Of a stretch of 64,000 nt of DNA, positions 44,882 to 53,396 are shown one piece after another. The notes beneath the pieces are model-generated. The model had not been told where the DNA came from. It ran no database searches and saw nothing but the letters and a program-made list of their open reading frames with translations. The stretch is from Maritimibacter dapengensis (GTDB lineage: Bacteria > Pseudomonadota > Alphaproteobacteria > Rhodobacterales > Rhodobacteraceae): the NCBI RefSeq assembly GCF_019218265.1, contig NZ_JAHUZE010000004.1, positions 40,001-104,000 on the forward strand, given 5' to 3'. How positions within the stretch are numbered: position 1 is the stretch's first letter; each line of letters starts with the position of its first letter. Position numbers and translations under genes: made by a program.

Positions 44882-45817
44882 TCACGTATCGCGGACGCGC
44901 GCCAGCCGTGCGCGATGCCGCGCCATCGCGGGCTCGAGCAGCGTATAGAGAATCCAGTCGCCCATATGCCGCTCACAGATCGCCGTGCGCATCTCAGGTG
45001 TCAGGCTCGCACCCCGCTTCGCCGTTTTTCCGACATTCGCGACGTACTCCGTGACCTCGGGGAACCCGTGGCTCACCGCGAGATGGTCGAGCGAGGCCGA
45101 GAAATGCTCGGTCACACCGACGAACCGATACCGCTTCGCCAGTCGTTCGAGTTGCCGTTCGATACCGCCCGTGCGCCCGACGAGTTGATTGAGCTGACTG
45201 TTCGGCGGAACCGAGTCCAGAAAGGCCTCGAAGGTCGGAAATTCCCTTCGAAAGTTTTGGTGCTTGGGATGGGCTTCGGAAGAATTATACGCGTATTGCG
45301 ACACCAGCCGATCCGCAGGGTTGCGGATGACGGTGATGAGCATCGGACGCCCCGCGCCACGCATGAGATGCTTGAACTGGTTCCAGTTGGCGTGACCGAT
45401 CAGCACTTGGCGCAACGGCGTGTCGCTTTGCGCCTGAGCCGCTTTCGCCTCCTCCCAGGCTATATCCAGATCCTGCTTCACCTGACCGTACCTAAGGCTC
45501 CGCGTCAGGTCATAGGCCCCGTTAAGCGTGTGAAAAATCGCGCTTCCGGCTGTCTTCGGAATATGCACGAAGATCGTGATCTCGGCGTCCTGCTTCCACC
45601 GACCCGGCTTCACGCGCTCAGGATCGAACCGCGTGAGAATTGATGTCACCAACGTTTCGGGAAGCGCGTTCATCGCGGCGTCCGTCGCCAGCCGAAGCGC
45701 TTCGGGCTGGTTCTCCACCAGCGCGTCCGGCTTGGGCTGCGGTGTCCTTTCACCCGGACGCACCGGTCGGACGTCCCGCTTGCCAAGACGTTTCAGAATT
45801 CGGTCAAGTCGCGACAC
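44882..45817 (-). CDS. Sulfotransferase family protein
   Basis: 311 aa. The PAPS-binding loop is FVHIPKTAGSAIFHTL (about 83-98) and the 3'-phosphate motif is ITVIRNPADRLVSQYAYN (about 159-177). This is the HIPKTAGT-type (Sulfotransfer_2) group that sulfates glycans. The N-terminal 70 residues are charged and low in structure. It is one of two genes in tandem with the glyoxalase-like gene (3 bp gap); a polysaccharide export lipoprotein is 2 genes upstream, so a sulfated surface glycan is conceivable, but the sulfate acceptor is unknown. Confidence 0.82.
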   Translation of the reverse strand: MSRLDRILKRLGKRDVRPVRPGERTPQPKPDALVENQPEALRLATDAAMNALPETLVTSILTRFDPERVKPGRWKQDAEITIFVHIPKTAGSAIFHTLNGAYDLTRSLRYGQVKQDLDIAWEEAKAAQAQSDTPLRQVLIGHANWNQFKHLMRGAGRPMLITVIRNPADRLVSQYAYNSSEAHPKHQNFRREFPTFEAFLDSVPPNSQLNQLVGRTGGIERQLERLAKRYRFVGVTEHFSASLDHLAVSHGFPEVTEYVANVGKTAKRGASLTPEMRTAICERHMGDWILYTLLEPAMARHRARLARVRDT

Positions 45818-45820
45818 GCC

Positions 45821-46264
45821 TTACCAGTCTCCGGTGCTTTCCATCGACGCCCAGGGTTCCTGAACCGGAAGCGCGTCGCCCTCCTGGATCAACTCGACCG
45901 AGATGTTGTCGGGGCTCTTGAAAAACGCCATGCGCCCATCGCGCGGGGGGCGGTTGATGGTGATCCCGGCATCCATGAGCTTCTGGCAGAAGACATAAAT
46001 GTCATCGACGCGGTAGGCGAGGTGGCCCCAGCTTCTCCCGGTCCGATAGTCCTCGTCGCTGTCCCAGTTGTAGGTCAGCTCAAGTTCTGGCGACATCGTC
46101 TCACGCGAGGTGGCCTCGTCCTTCGGGGCCGCGAGGAAGACGAGCGTGAACTTGCCCTCTGGCACGTCCCGGCGGCGAATTTCGACCATCCCGACCTTGT
46201 TCACCCAGAAGTCGATGCTTTCATCGAGATCGGTGACGCGGATCATCGTGTGGACATAGCGCAT
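45821..46264 (-). CDS. Glyoxalase I / VOC-family protein
   Basis: 147 aa from the ATG at 46264, behind CAGGAGACC; 15 more codons upstream are open. Lactoylglutathione-lyase pattern: RYVHTMIRVTDLDESIDFWVNKVGM, LELTYNWDSDEDYRTGRSWGHLAYRVDDIY with metal ligands His and Glu, and a final Glu in NISVELIQEG. It probably isomerises the methylglyoxal-glutathione adduct to lactoylglutathione using a divalent metal. Family confidence is high, the precise substrate moderate. Confidence 0.87.
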   Translation of the reverse strand: MRYVHTMIRVTDLDESIDFWVNKVGMVEIRRRDVPEGKFTLVFLAAPKDEATSRETMSPELELTYNWDSDEDYRTGRSWGHLAYRVDDIYVFCQKLMDAGITINRPPRDGRMAFFKSPDNISVELIQEGDALPVQEPWASMESTGDW

Positions 46265-46320
46265 TTCGGTCTCCTGTCTGACTGCGGCGTCATGCGTTAC
46301 GCGCGCCATTCATCCCAAGA

Positions 46321-47418
46321 TCAAAGTCGGTTCTGCAAGAGAGCCGCGCCATTCGCGATCCCGAGAAGGGTCTGAAGCGCAATGGCGGGGCTTTCCGTCG
46401 CCATGACGGTGTCGCCGGGCTGAACCTTGAAACTCCGAGCCGCGAACAATCCGTCCGCCGTCGTGATGTCCATGATGAAGATCACCTGGCTGTCGGTCGG
46501 CCCATGTTTTCCGTCGCGGGTGACGGCCGAGGCCGGATAATCCCGCAGGATCAGAATGCCGGTCGGGTCGGCGCGCTGGTCGATCAGCCCGCGCAGCCGC
46601 GCGACGGCTTCGATGGCCGTGAGCGTCTCACGCTCGAAATAGACCGGCGCTTCCACGCCCGTCGCGCCGAGCGCCGTGAAGAAACGCTTGTCCTCTTCCA
46701 CGAAAATCTTGTCCCCGCCGCGCAGCACGATGTTATAGGCGGCGTTGGAGAAAAGCTCGTCGGCATTGATCGCATAGGTCTGGCCACCCCGGATCACGCG
46801 AACCAGCGGGTTGCGCAGGTTCGGCGCGACGCCGCCCCCCTGTGCCAGCGCGGTCAGGATCGTGACATTGCGGCCCGACAGCGTAAGCGGGCCGGGGTTG
46901 CGCATCCCACTGACCAGGTCGACCGCGTTGTTCGCCCCCGGCTGAAAGCTGAGCTGCACCTGCGCGTTGGGTGAAATGCGCTCGATCTCCTGCTGAATCT
47001 CTTCGCGCGCCTGGTCGGGCGTCTGGCCGTTGATGACGACATTGCCGACATAAGGCACGAACACCTCGCCCGCCGAGCTGACGGTGATGTTCTGCATCTG
47101 CGCGACCTTCTGGTTCGGCGCGGTCAGAAGCGAATTCGGGTCACTGTCCCAGATATCGAGCGAGACCTGATCGCCCGGACGGATCACCGCCGATTGCGGA
47201 CCGCCCGTCGCTTGTAGCCAGCGGTAACCTTTCGACGGCCCGGTGGCCGGCCAGCGCGAGATGGTCGGCATGTTGGCGCGGGTGATCTCGACGACCTGGA
47301 TGCCGGCATTCTTCTCGGCGTTTGTGGTGACGATTTCCGAGCGCAGGGGGGCGCCGCGCGGCAGGCTGCAAGCCCCGAGGGCGGCACAGGCCATGAGTGC
47401 AATCGCGATGCGGCGCAA
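46321..47418 (-). CDS. Polysaccharide export outer-membrane lipoprotein (Wza-like)
   Basis: 365 aa. Lipobox LGAC gives Cys17 as lipid anchor. The polysaccharide export domain is near 75-165 (VIRPGDQVSLDIWDSD ... ISSAGEVFVPYVGNVVINGQTPDQAREEIQQEI), followed by SLBB-type repeats (VDLVSGMRNPGPLTLSGRNVTILTALAQGG; FKVQPGDTVMAT). Homologues form the outer-membrane channel for capsule or exopolysaccharide. No Wzc-type kinase or other export gene is nearby, so it is an orphan here. The start 47418 gives the only sensible signal. Confidence 0.88.
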   Translation of the reverse strand: MRRIAIALMACAALGACSLPRGAPLRSEIVTTNAEKNAGIQVVEITRANMPTISRWPATGPSKGYRWLQATGGPQSAVIRPGDQVSLDIWDSDPNSLLTAPNQKVAQMQNITVSSAGEVFVPYVGNVVINGQTPDQAREEIQQEIERISPNAQVQLSFQPGANNAVDLVSGMRNPGPLTLSGRNVTILTALAQGGGVAPNLRNPLVRVIRGGQTYAINADELFSNAAYNIVLRGGDKIFVEEDKRFFTALGATGVEAPVYFERETLTAIEAVARLRGLIDQRADPTGILILRDYPASAVTRDGKHGPTDSQVIFIMDITTADGLFAARSFKVQPGDTVMATESPAIALQTLLGIANGAALLQNRL

Positions 47419-47491
47419 GTCGTTGATCCCCCGTGTGGCAGTCTGGTTGGTTTCGCCGATTCAGGGGGGCTGTGCAAGCGCAGGGAAGCGA

Positions 47492-48448
47492 TTATTCGCC
47501 GTGCTCGTTTTTCACTGTGGTTTTCGGGCCATCCCCGCGCGGCCCCAGATGCCGCTCCCCCCGCGCTTTGGACAGGGCAATCTGACGCTGCCGCTCGCGA
47601 AACCGCTCGCGCCGCGCGGCGTCGTATTCGGTGATGCAGTGGTGACAGGACACGCCTTCCTCGAACTCAGAGCGGTCGCGGTCCTCCGGCAGGATCGGAC
47701 GGCGGCAGGCATGGCACAGGTCGTGCGGTCCTTCGCGCAACCCGTGGCCGACACTCACCCGCCCGTCGAACACGAAGCATTCGCCCGACCACAGGCTCTC
47801 CGCTTCGGGCACCTCCTCGAGGTATTTCAGGATCCCGCCCTTGAGGTGATAAACCTCGTCGATCCCCTGCTGGAGCAGGAAATTCGTCGATTTCTCACAG
47901 CGGATTCCGCCGGTGCAGAACATGGCGATCCGCTTGTTGTGAAACCGCTCCTTGTTCGCCGCCCACCAATCCGGAAACTCACGAAAACTGGTGGTTTCCG
48001 GGTCCACCGCACCTTCGAACGTGCCGATGGCGACCTCGTAATCGTTGCGCGTGTCGATCACCGCGACATCCGGCGCACTGATAAGCGCATTCCAATCCTT
48101 GGGCGCGACGTAATGTCCGGTGCCCGCGCGCGGGTCCACGTCAGGCTGCCCCATTGTGACGATCTCGCGCTTGAGCCGCACCTTCATCCGCCCGAACGGC
48201 TGTTCGCGTGCCTCCGACAGCTTGTAATCGAAGCCCTTGCAGCCCGGCAAAGCGTCGATATGGGCGATGAGCACCCGGATCGCTTCGCGTCGCCCCGCCA
48301 CCGTCCCGTTGATCCCTTCCTGCGCCAAGAGCAGTGAGCCGGTGATCCCCTCGCGCAAACACAGGTCGAGCAGCGGACCACGGATCGCGGCGGGGTCATC
48401 GAAACGCGTGAAGTGATAGAGGGCGCAGACAGTGAACATGGCGGGCAT
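47492..48448 (-). CDS. trhO: tRNA uridine(34) hydroxylase, rhodanese type
   Basis: 318 aa. N-terminal ferredoxin-like domain ([42 protein letters not shown]), then a rhodanese domain ([17 protein letters not shown]) with active-site loop [12 protein letters not shown], and a C-terminal zinc-type cysteine set CHAC...CHHC. This matches YceA/TrhO, which makes 5-hydroxyuridine at tRNA position 34 with prephenate-independent use of O2. Single gene. Confidence 0.93.
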   Translation of the reverse strand: MPAMFTVCALYHFTRFDDPAAIRGPLLDLCLREGITGSLLLAQEGINGTVAGRREAIRVLIAHIDALPGCKGFDYKLSEAREQPFGRMKVRLKREIVTMGQPDVDPRAGTGHYVAPKDWNALISAPDVAVIDTRNDYEVAIGTFEGAVDPETTSFREFPDWWAANKERFHNKRIAMFCTGGIRCEKSTNFLLQQGIDEVYHLKGGILKYLEEVPEAESLWSGECFVFDGRVSVGHGLREGPHDLCHACRRPILPEDRDRSEFEEGVSCHHCITEYDAARRERFRERQRQIALSKARGERHLGPRGDGPKTTVKNEHGE

Positions 48449-48574
48449 TTACGCGCCGACGGATAAGCGATCAAGAGCGGGTTATCGGCGCCGGACGGGC
48501 CGCAAAGATTACTGGACCGTGAAGGTTGCACCGAACCTGCCTGTAACCATAAGGAAAATATCATAAAAATGATT

Positions 48575-48602
48575 CCGGGATTCTAGAATTCTAGAATCCC
48601 GG
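48575..48602 (-). terminator. Perfect 28-bp palindrome, probable terminator of the small gene at 48620
   Basis: The 28 bp are fully self-complementary with no loop bases; the centre is between 48588 and 48589 and consists of two direct TTCTAGAA octamers. On the minus strand it lies 17 bp after a stop codon and is followed by AATCATTTTTATG, a fair U-tract. The perfect symmetry and three CTAG-type cores are unusual for a terminator. Confidence 0.6.
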
Positions 48603-48619
48603 TAGGAAAACACCGTGCC

Positions 48620-49069
48620 TCAGTAACGATACCCGCGATGCAGCCCGACCCGGCGTTCGAGCGACGCCCAAAGTCGGTCGAAATCCGTGTCGTTTACGAG
48701 CGTCGACGCGGAAATGCGGATCGTCCCGTCCATGTGCCTGATCACAAGGTGACGGTCCCCGTCGCGCCGGGAGGCTTCGATATCCGAAATCCCCTTGTAG
48801 CTGAGCCTCAACGCCTCGCGGCCGGTCGGCACGACAATCCCCTGCAGGTCGAGCCGTATTTCGCCGTGCCCTCGCGCAATCCCAAAGTGCCCGCGACGCC
48901 CCAGATACCATCCGGCAGCAGCCAGCGCCCCAAGCAGCCCGGCCCCGATGACGCCGACCGCCCCGGCCAACGCCGCGACCCCTGCACCAAAGGCAATTGC
49001 CTCGCCCGAACCGCGCAAGCGCGAGGGTCGCGCCGCAGGGCGCGTGTAGCCATACGTTTCGGTTTTCAT
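48620..49069 (-). CDS. Hypothetical membrane protein with PH-like C-terminal domain
   Basis: 149 aa from the ATG at 49069. A hydrophobic Gly/Ala-rich stretch (AFGAGVAALAGAVGVIGAGLLGALAAAGWYLG) spans the membrane once or twice; after it come about 90 residues alternating strand-like, ending DRLWASLERRVG. The latter resembles PH-like domains seen after a membrane segment. No family can be named. A terminator-like palindrome right after the stop supports it as a real gene. It is divergent from the DegP-type protease with 145 bp between. Confidence 0.6.
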   Translation of the reverse strand: MKTETYGYTRPAARPSRLRGSGEAIAFGAGVAALAGAVGVIGAGLLGALAAAGWYLGRRGHFGIARGHGEIRLDLQGIVVPTGREALRLSYKGISDIEASRRDGDRHLVIRHMDGTIRISASTLVNDTDFDRLWASLERRVGLHRGYRY

Positions 49070-49214
49070 GTCTGTGTCCTGATATCGCGGGTCGGCAGGC
49101 CCGCCGGGATACCCGGAACCTCGGCTGCAAACGCGGCGGCATTTTGGCTGCACCGGATCAATTGCTTGATTTCGTGAAGGCGGTTGCCACAACTATTAAC
49201 GACTGGAGGTTTCG

Positions 49215-50591
49215 ATGATCAAAGTGCTCGCCCTCGCCATACTGACTTTGACCGCCGCACCCCTCGCGGCCCAGGTCCCCGACAGCGCCGCGCAGATGCA
49301 GCTTTCCTTCGCGCCGGTCGCGAAACGCGCGGCCCCGGCCGTCGTGAACATCTATGCCACCCGCGTGGTCGAGCGCCGGCTCCCCTTCGCGGACGATCCG
49401 TTCTTCTCGCAGTTCTTCGGGGACTTCGACCTGCCGCCTTCGGTGCAGAACTCGCTTGGATCGGGTGTGATCGTCGGTGACGGCATGGTGGTGTCCAACT
49501 ATCACGTTGTCGGCAATGCGACCGACATTCGCGTCGTGCTCGCGGACAGGCGCGAATACGCGGCCACGCTGGTCCTGGCGGATGAACCTGCCGATCTCGC
49601 CGTGCTGCGGCTCGAAAACGCCCCGCCGCTTCCGGCCCTCGATCTGGCAGACAGCGACGCGATCGAGGTCGGCGACCTCGTTCTGGCCATCGGCAACCCC
49701 TTTGGCGTGGGGCAGACGGTCTCTTCCGGCATCGTTTCGGGGCTGGCGCGCACCGGGCAGGGGGGTGCCGCGCTGATGGGCGGCGGGCGCTATTTCATCC
49801 AGACCGACGCGCCGATCAATCCGGGCAACTCCGGCGGGGCGCTGGTGGATATGTCCGGCAAGCTCCTTGGCATCAACACGCAGATCGTCACGCGATCGGG
49901 CGGCTCCAACGGCATCGGCTTCGCCATTCCCGCGAACCTCGTGAAACAGGTCGTCGCGCAGGCCGCCGCCGGGAATGATCGTTTCGAGCGCCCATGGTCC
50001 GGCCTCGAAGTGCAGCAGGTCGACGCGACGATGGCAGAAGCGCTGGGCCTCGACCGCCCGATGGGCGTCATCATCCGCCGGCTGCACGAGAACAGCCCCT
50101 TCGCCGCCGCCGGGCTGACGACCGGTGACGTGCTGGTAGCGATCGAGGATCAACCCGTCAACGCCGCCGCCGAACTGGATTTCCGCCTCGCGACCTTCCC
50201 GATGGGCGAAACCGTCTCGGTCCGGTACCTCTCGGCGGACGGTTGGGGTGGGGCGCGTGTCTCTATCGTCCCGCAACCCGAAGGTCTGGAGCCCGATCTG
50301 GACACGATCACCATCGACGGCCCGTTTCAGGGGATGACCGTGACAGCACTTACCCCGGAAATCGCCAATTCCCTGCGCGCGCCCGCCGACCTGCGCGGTG
50401 TCGTCATCGTCGACGCGCAGGGCCGCGCCGCCAATGCAGGGTTCCAGCGCGGCGATATCCTGCTTTCCGTCAATCGAATCTCTGTCACGACGCCCGACGA
50501 TCTCGAAAACGTGGTGCGCGGTCAGTCCGGCTGGTGGCGTGTCGACTTCATGCGCGGCAATCGCCGGGTCACAGCCCGTTTCAACGGATAG
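49215..50591 (+). CDS. Periplasmic Do-family serine protease (DegP/DegQ type)
   Basis: 458 aa. Signal peptide MIKVLALAILTLTAAPLAAQ. Trypsin-like domain with His97 (SNYHVVG), Asp127 (ADEPADLAVL) and Ser206 (NPGNSGGAL). Two PDZ domains follow: about 255-345 (GLEVQQVDATMAEALGL) and 365-455 (GMTVTALTPEIANSLR). It degrades misfolded envelope proteins. The short LA loop (RRLPFADDPFFSQFFG) fits DegQ/DegS-like members. GGAGG lies before the ATG. Followed at 10 bp by pncA on the same strand. Confidence 0.93.
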   Translation: MIKVLALAILTLTAAPLAAQVPDSAAQMQLSFAPVAKRAAPAVVNIYATRVVERRLPFADDPFFSQFFGDFDLPPSVQNSLGSGVIVGDGMVVSNYHVVGNATDIRVVLADRREYAATLVLADEPADLAVLRLENAPPLPALDLADSDAIEVGDLVLAIGNPFGVGQTVSSGIVSGLARTGQGGAALMGGGRYFIQTDAPINPGNSGGALVDMSGKLLGINTQIVTRSGGSNGIGFAIPANLVKQVVAQAAAGNDRFERPWSGLEVQQVDATMAEALGLDRPMGVIIRRLHENSPFAAAGLTTGDVLVAIEDQPVNAAAELDFRLATFPMGETVSVRYLSADGWGGARVSIVPQPEGLEPDLDTITIDGPFQGMTVTALTPEIANSLRAPADLRGVVIVDAQGRAANAGFQRGDILLSVNRISVTTPDDLENVVRGQSGWWRVDFMRGNRRVTARFNG

Positions 50592-50600
50592 GCGAACAGT

Positions 50601-51200
50601 ATGGACGCTCTGATCGTCATCGACGTGCAAAACGATTTCTGCCCCGGCGGGGCGCTCGCCGTCGAGGGCGGGGACGAGATCGTGCCGGGAATCAACCGGC
50701 TCCTGCGCGACGTTCCGATCCGGGTCTTCACACAAGACTGGCACCCGGCCGGACACAGCTCCTTCGCATCGACCCAGCCCGGACACGAACCCTTTGAAAT
50801 GGTCGAAATGGATTACGGCCCACAAGTCCTGTGGCCTGACCATTGCATTCAGGGCAGCGACGGGGCGGCGTTTCACGAGGACCTGCACACCGAACCCGCC
50901 GATTTGATCCTGCGCAAAGGCTTTCGGCCCGAAATCGACAGCTATTCGGCGTTTTTCGAAAATGACCACGAAACACCGACCGGGCTCGAAGGCTACCTGC
51001 GCGCACGCGGCGCGACCCGGCTCACCCTCGTGGGCCTGGCGACCGATTACTGCGTCGCATGGTCCGCCCTGGATGCCGTCCGCCTGGGGTTCGAAACCGC
51101 CGTTCGTGCCGATCTCTGCCGCGCCATCGACCTCGACGGCACGCTCGCAACGGCGCTTGCGGACATGCGTGCAGAAGGCATCGCGGTGATCGGCACCTGA
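50601..51200 (+). CDS. pncA: Nicotinamidase
   Basis: 199 aa, normal length. Catalytic Asp in ALIVIDVQNDFCPGGALAV (Asp8), metal-binding residues in FTQDWHPAGHSSF, Lys in LRKGFRPEIDSYSAF, and nucleophile Cys in ATDYCVAWSALDA. It hydrolyses nicotinamide to nicotinate and ammonia in NAD salvage. The next enzyme of the route, PncB, is encoded 2.2 kb further on the same strand, with two minus-strand genes between. Confidence 0.95.
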   Translation: MDALIVIDVQNDFCPGGALAVEGGDEIVPGINRLLRDVPIRVFTQDWHPAGHSSFASTQPGHEPFEMVEMDYGPQVLWPDHCIQGSDGAAFHEDLHTEPADLILRKGFRPEIDSYSAFFENDHETPTGLEGYLRARGATRLTLVGLATDYCVAWSALDAVRLGFETAVRADLCRAIDLDGTLATALADMRAEGIAVIGT

Positions 51201-51220
51201 ACCGACGCGCGCACCATGCG

Positions 51221-52264
51221 TTACAGGTAGCGATCCTCGAAATCGGCGGTTCCCGTCACCCCGACATTCGGCCGATGACGTCGCATCCAATGTTTGGCCG
51301 TCTCGGTCCCCAACTCGTGCAGGTCGCTCAGAAGCTCCCACGACGGGAACATCTTGGATTTGGACGAGAAACTGCGCATCGCATCCTCGTTCTGGATTTC
51401 ATGTAGCCGCAGGTTGGAAATCGCCTCGATGAACGGAACGCCGCAGACCGGCGGGCGGCCGTCGAGTTCGGCCTTGAGCAACGCAATCGAGCGCATGTCT
51501 TTCACGAGCGTCTGGTTGAACGCCATTTCCGAAAGCCTGTCTGGAATACGCGCCGGGCTTTCCGGCACCTTCTCACGCTGGATCGGGTTGACGGTGACGA
51601 GCACGACGTCGTCATGCCCGGCCTCCAGTACGAGGGGCACGATGGGCGGGTTCGCCGAATAGCCCCCGTCCCAATATTCCTCGCCGTCGATGATGACCGC
51701 GGGAAACGCCATCGGCAGACAGGCCGAGGCAACGATCGCTTCGATCGACAGATCCTCGTTGGTGAAAATCCGCGCCTGCCCGGTGCGCACCTGCGTGGCC
51801 GAGATGAACAAGCGTGGTGCGTTTGGTGAGCGCAGCGCTCGCAGGTCTACATGTTCCTCCACCACGCCTTCGAGCAGCACCTGCGCAGGCCGCCCATTGG
51901 CCGGGTGCGGCGTGATCGAGACGTGGCCAAGCTGAAACAGGTTCATCCAGGCGGTGGTGGCGGCGGTGAAATTCGGTGTCTCGTCCATCAGCGAGATATA
52001 GGGGGCAAGCCGCTTGGCCTCGCGATTGACCGCGCGCCAGAACGCCGCCAGCGCCGCGCGCGCGCCTTCCGGCCCGCCCTCGACGAGCCCGGTCGCCGCG
52101 ACCGCCGCGTTCATCGCCCCGGCGCTCGCGCCCGAAAGCGCGGTGATCGACAGTGTGTGGTCCGACAAAAGCTCGTCCAGCACGCCCCATGTGAACGCCC
52201 CATGCGCACCGCCGCCCTGAAGCGCGACGCCGATGGCCGTTTTCGTCTGTGTCGCTCCGTCCAT
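51221..52264 (-). CDS. Patatin-like phospholipase family protein
   Basis: 347 aa from the ATG at 52264; 12 further open codons upstream. Oxyanion loop LQGGGAHGAF, nucleophile Ser47 in SGASAGA (G-x-S-x-G), catalytic Asp in EEYWDGGYSANPP. No signal peptide. Hydrolyses the ester bond of phospholipid or a storage lipid; substrates unknown. Tail-to-tail with pncA (20 bp gap). Confidence 0.9.
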   Translation of the reverse strand: MDGATQTKTAIGVALQGGGAHGAFTWGVLDELLSDHTLSITALSGASAGAMNAAVAATGLVEGGPEGARAALAAFWRAVNREAKRLAPYISLMDETPNFTAATTAWMNLFQLGHVSITPHPANGRPAQVLLEGVVEEHVDLRALRSPNAPRLFISATQVRTGQARIFTNEDLSIEAIVASACLPMAFPAVIIDGEEYWDGGYSANPPIVPLVLEAGHDDVVLVTVNPIQREKVPESPARIPDRLSEMAFNQTLVKDMRSIALLKAELDGRPPVCGVPFIEAISNLRLHEIQNEDAMRSFSSKSKMFPSWELLSDLHELGTETAKHWMRRHRPNVGVTGTADFEDRYL

Positions 52265-52386
52265 GATCCACCCATAACCAGTTACGCTGCACCGCAGCAT
52301 ACGACGATTCTAATGGCGTGGAGGCATCAAAAGTTCCGAAAAGGCGCGCGCAGGAGCGCGCACATGTTTCGCGCTGACGCGCAGAT

Positions 52387-52427
52387 GGGGGGGCAGCCCC
52401 CCGCGGTGACCCGTAAACGGGTCACCG
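52387..52427. repeat. Hairpin repeat element between adh and the patatin gene
   Basis: A G7 run and C6 run (52387-52402) stand beside a perfect 10-bp stem CGGTGACCCG / CGGGTCACCG with TAAA loop (52404-52427), and then ATCCCCCCGAAGTATTT. A third hairpin GCGCGC-AGGA-GCGCGC lies at about 52345-52360. The CCCCCCGA(A/G)GTATTT tail is a sequence I recall as frequent at gene ends in Rhodobacterales. Here it lies just past the alcohol dehydrogenase stop and can end that transcript. Confidence 0.6.
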
Positions 52428-52442
52428 ATCCCCCCGAAGTAT

Positions 52443-53351
52443 TTACGAAACGGTGAAAACGAGCTTTCCCGGGATTTGACCGGCACCCATCCGGGCCAGG
52501 GCTTCGGGGCCTCGAACCAGTGGCACGACTTCGCCGATATGCGGCGCCCATGTGCCGTCCTGGACCAGCGCGACCGCCCGCGCGGTAAGGGCCGGCCCCT
52601 GTTTCACCATGAGGATCTGGCCGCGCAGCCCGTGGCGGATGATGAGCCCCGTCGATCCGCCCACCATTCTGTACAGGCATCCCTTGGGCAGGCAACGCTT
52701 GAGCGTACGCGGGGATCGGGTCGACCACAGGTCCAGCACGTAGTCGAGCGGCAAGTCCAGCGTGGTGAAGTCGGTTCCTGTGTAGTCGACGACGTGATCC
52801 GCCCCGGCCTCCCGCATGACGTCCTGCTTCAGCGCATTGTCCACCGCCCAGACCTCGCCCCCGCGCGCCTTGGCGAGTTGGATCGCAAATGGCCCGGACC
52901 CGCCGCCGCCTCCGTTGACAAGCACCTTCGCCCCGGGGGCGAGATCGTCGAACGCGGTGAGGGCGATGGCGGCGCTCTGGGGCAGGGCGGCCGCTTCCAC
53001 GAACCCGATCTCGTCAGGAAGCTTCACCCAACGCTCCGCCTTCGCCACGCAGACCTCTGCAAAGCCGCCGAAGCTTTCGAACACGTCTCCGACCACCCGG
53101 TCGCCCACTGCGACCCCGCGCACGCCTTCGCCCACCGCCTCGACCACGCCCGCCACGTCCGACCCCGGCACGCGCACCCGCATCATCACCCGCGCGATCC
53201 GCCCATAAAGCGGCCGCCCGGTGATGAACTCCCAGTCGCTCGCATTGGCACCGCAGGCCTTCACCCGCACCGCCACCTCGCCACGCCCCGGCACCGGCGC
53301 GTCCCGCTCCACCAGCCGCACCGTACGGCCCACCATCTCCAACGCTTGCAT
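52443..53351 (-). CDS. Quinone oxidoreductase-like MDR alcohol dehydrogenase family protein
   Basis: 302 aa from the ATG at 53351. GroES-like domain first (GRGEVAVRVKACGANASDWEFITGR; PGSDVAGVVEAVGEGVRGVAVGDRV), then a Rossmann domain with VLVNGGGGGSGPFAIQLAKARG for NADPH. No structural or catalytic zinc Cys cluster, so it is a zinc-free quinone-oxidoreductase-type member. Substrate unknown. Divergent from pncB (45 bp between). Longer open frame upstream runs antisense into pncB and is not used. Confidence 0.87.
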   Translation of the reverse strand: MQALEMVGRTVRLVERDAPVPGRGEVAVRVKACGANASDWEFITGRPLYGRIARVMMRVRVPGSDVAGVVEAVGEGVRGVAVGDRVVGDVFESFGGFAEVCVAKAERWVKLPDEIGFVEAAALPQSAAIALTAFDDLAPGAKVLVNGGGGGSGPFAIQLAKARGGEVWAVDNALKQDVMREAGADHVVDYTGTDFTTLDLPLDYVLDLWSTRSPRTLKRCLPKGCLYRMVGGSTGLIIRHGLRGQILMVKQGPALTARAVALVQDGTWAPHIGEVVPLVRGPEALARMGAGQIPGKLVFTVS

Positions 53352-53396
53352 CCCGGCCCGCTCCCCGCTCCAATGACCGCAACCAATGGAGGCAGC

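Noticed and set aside
48575-48602. Eukaryotic-style heat-shock element (TTC/GAA repeats)
   Set aside because: The resemblance follows from the palindrome; bacteria have no HSF, and the position after a stop codon fits a terminator better.
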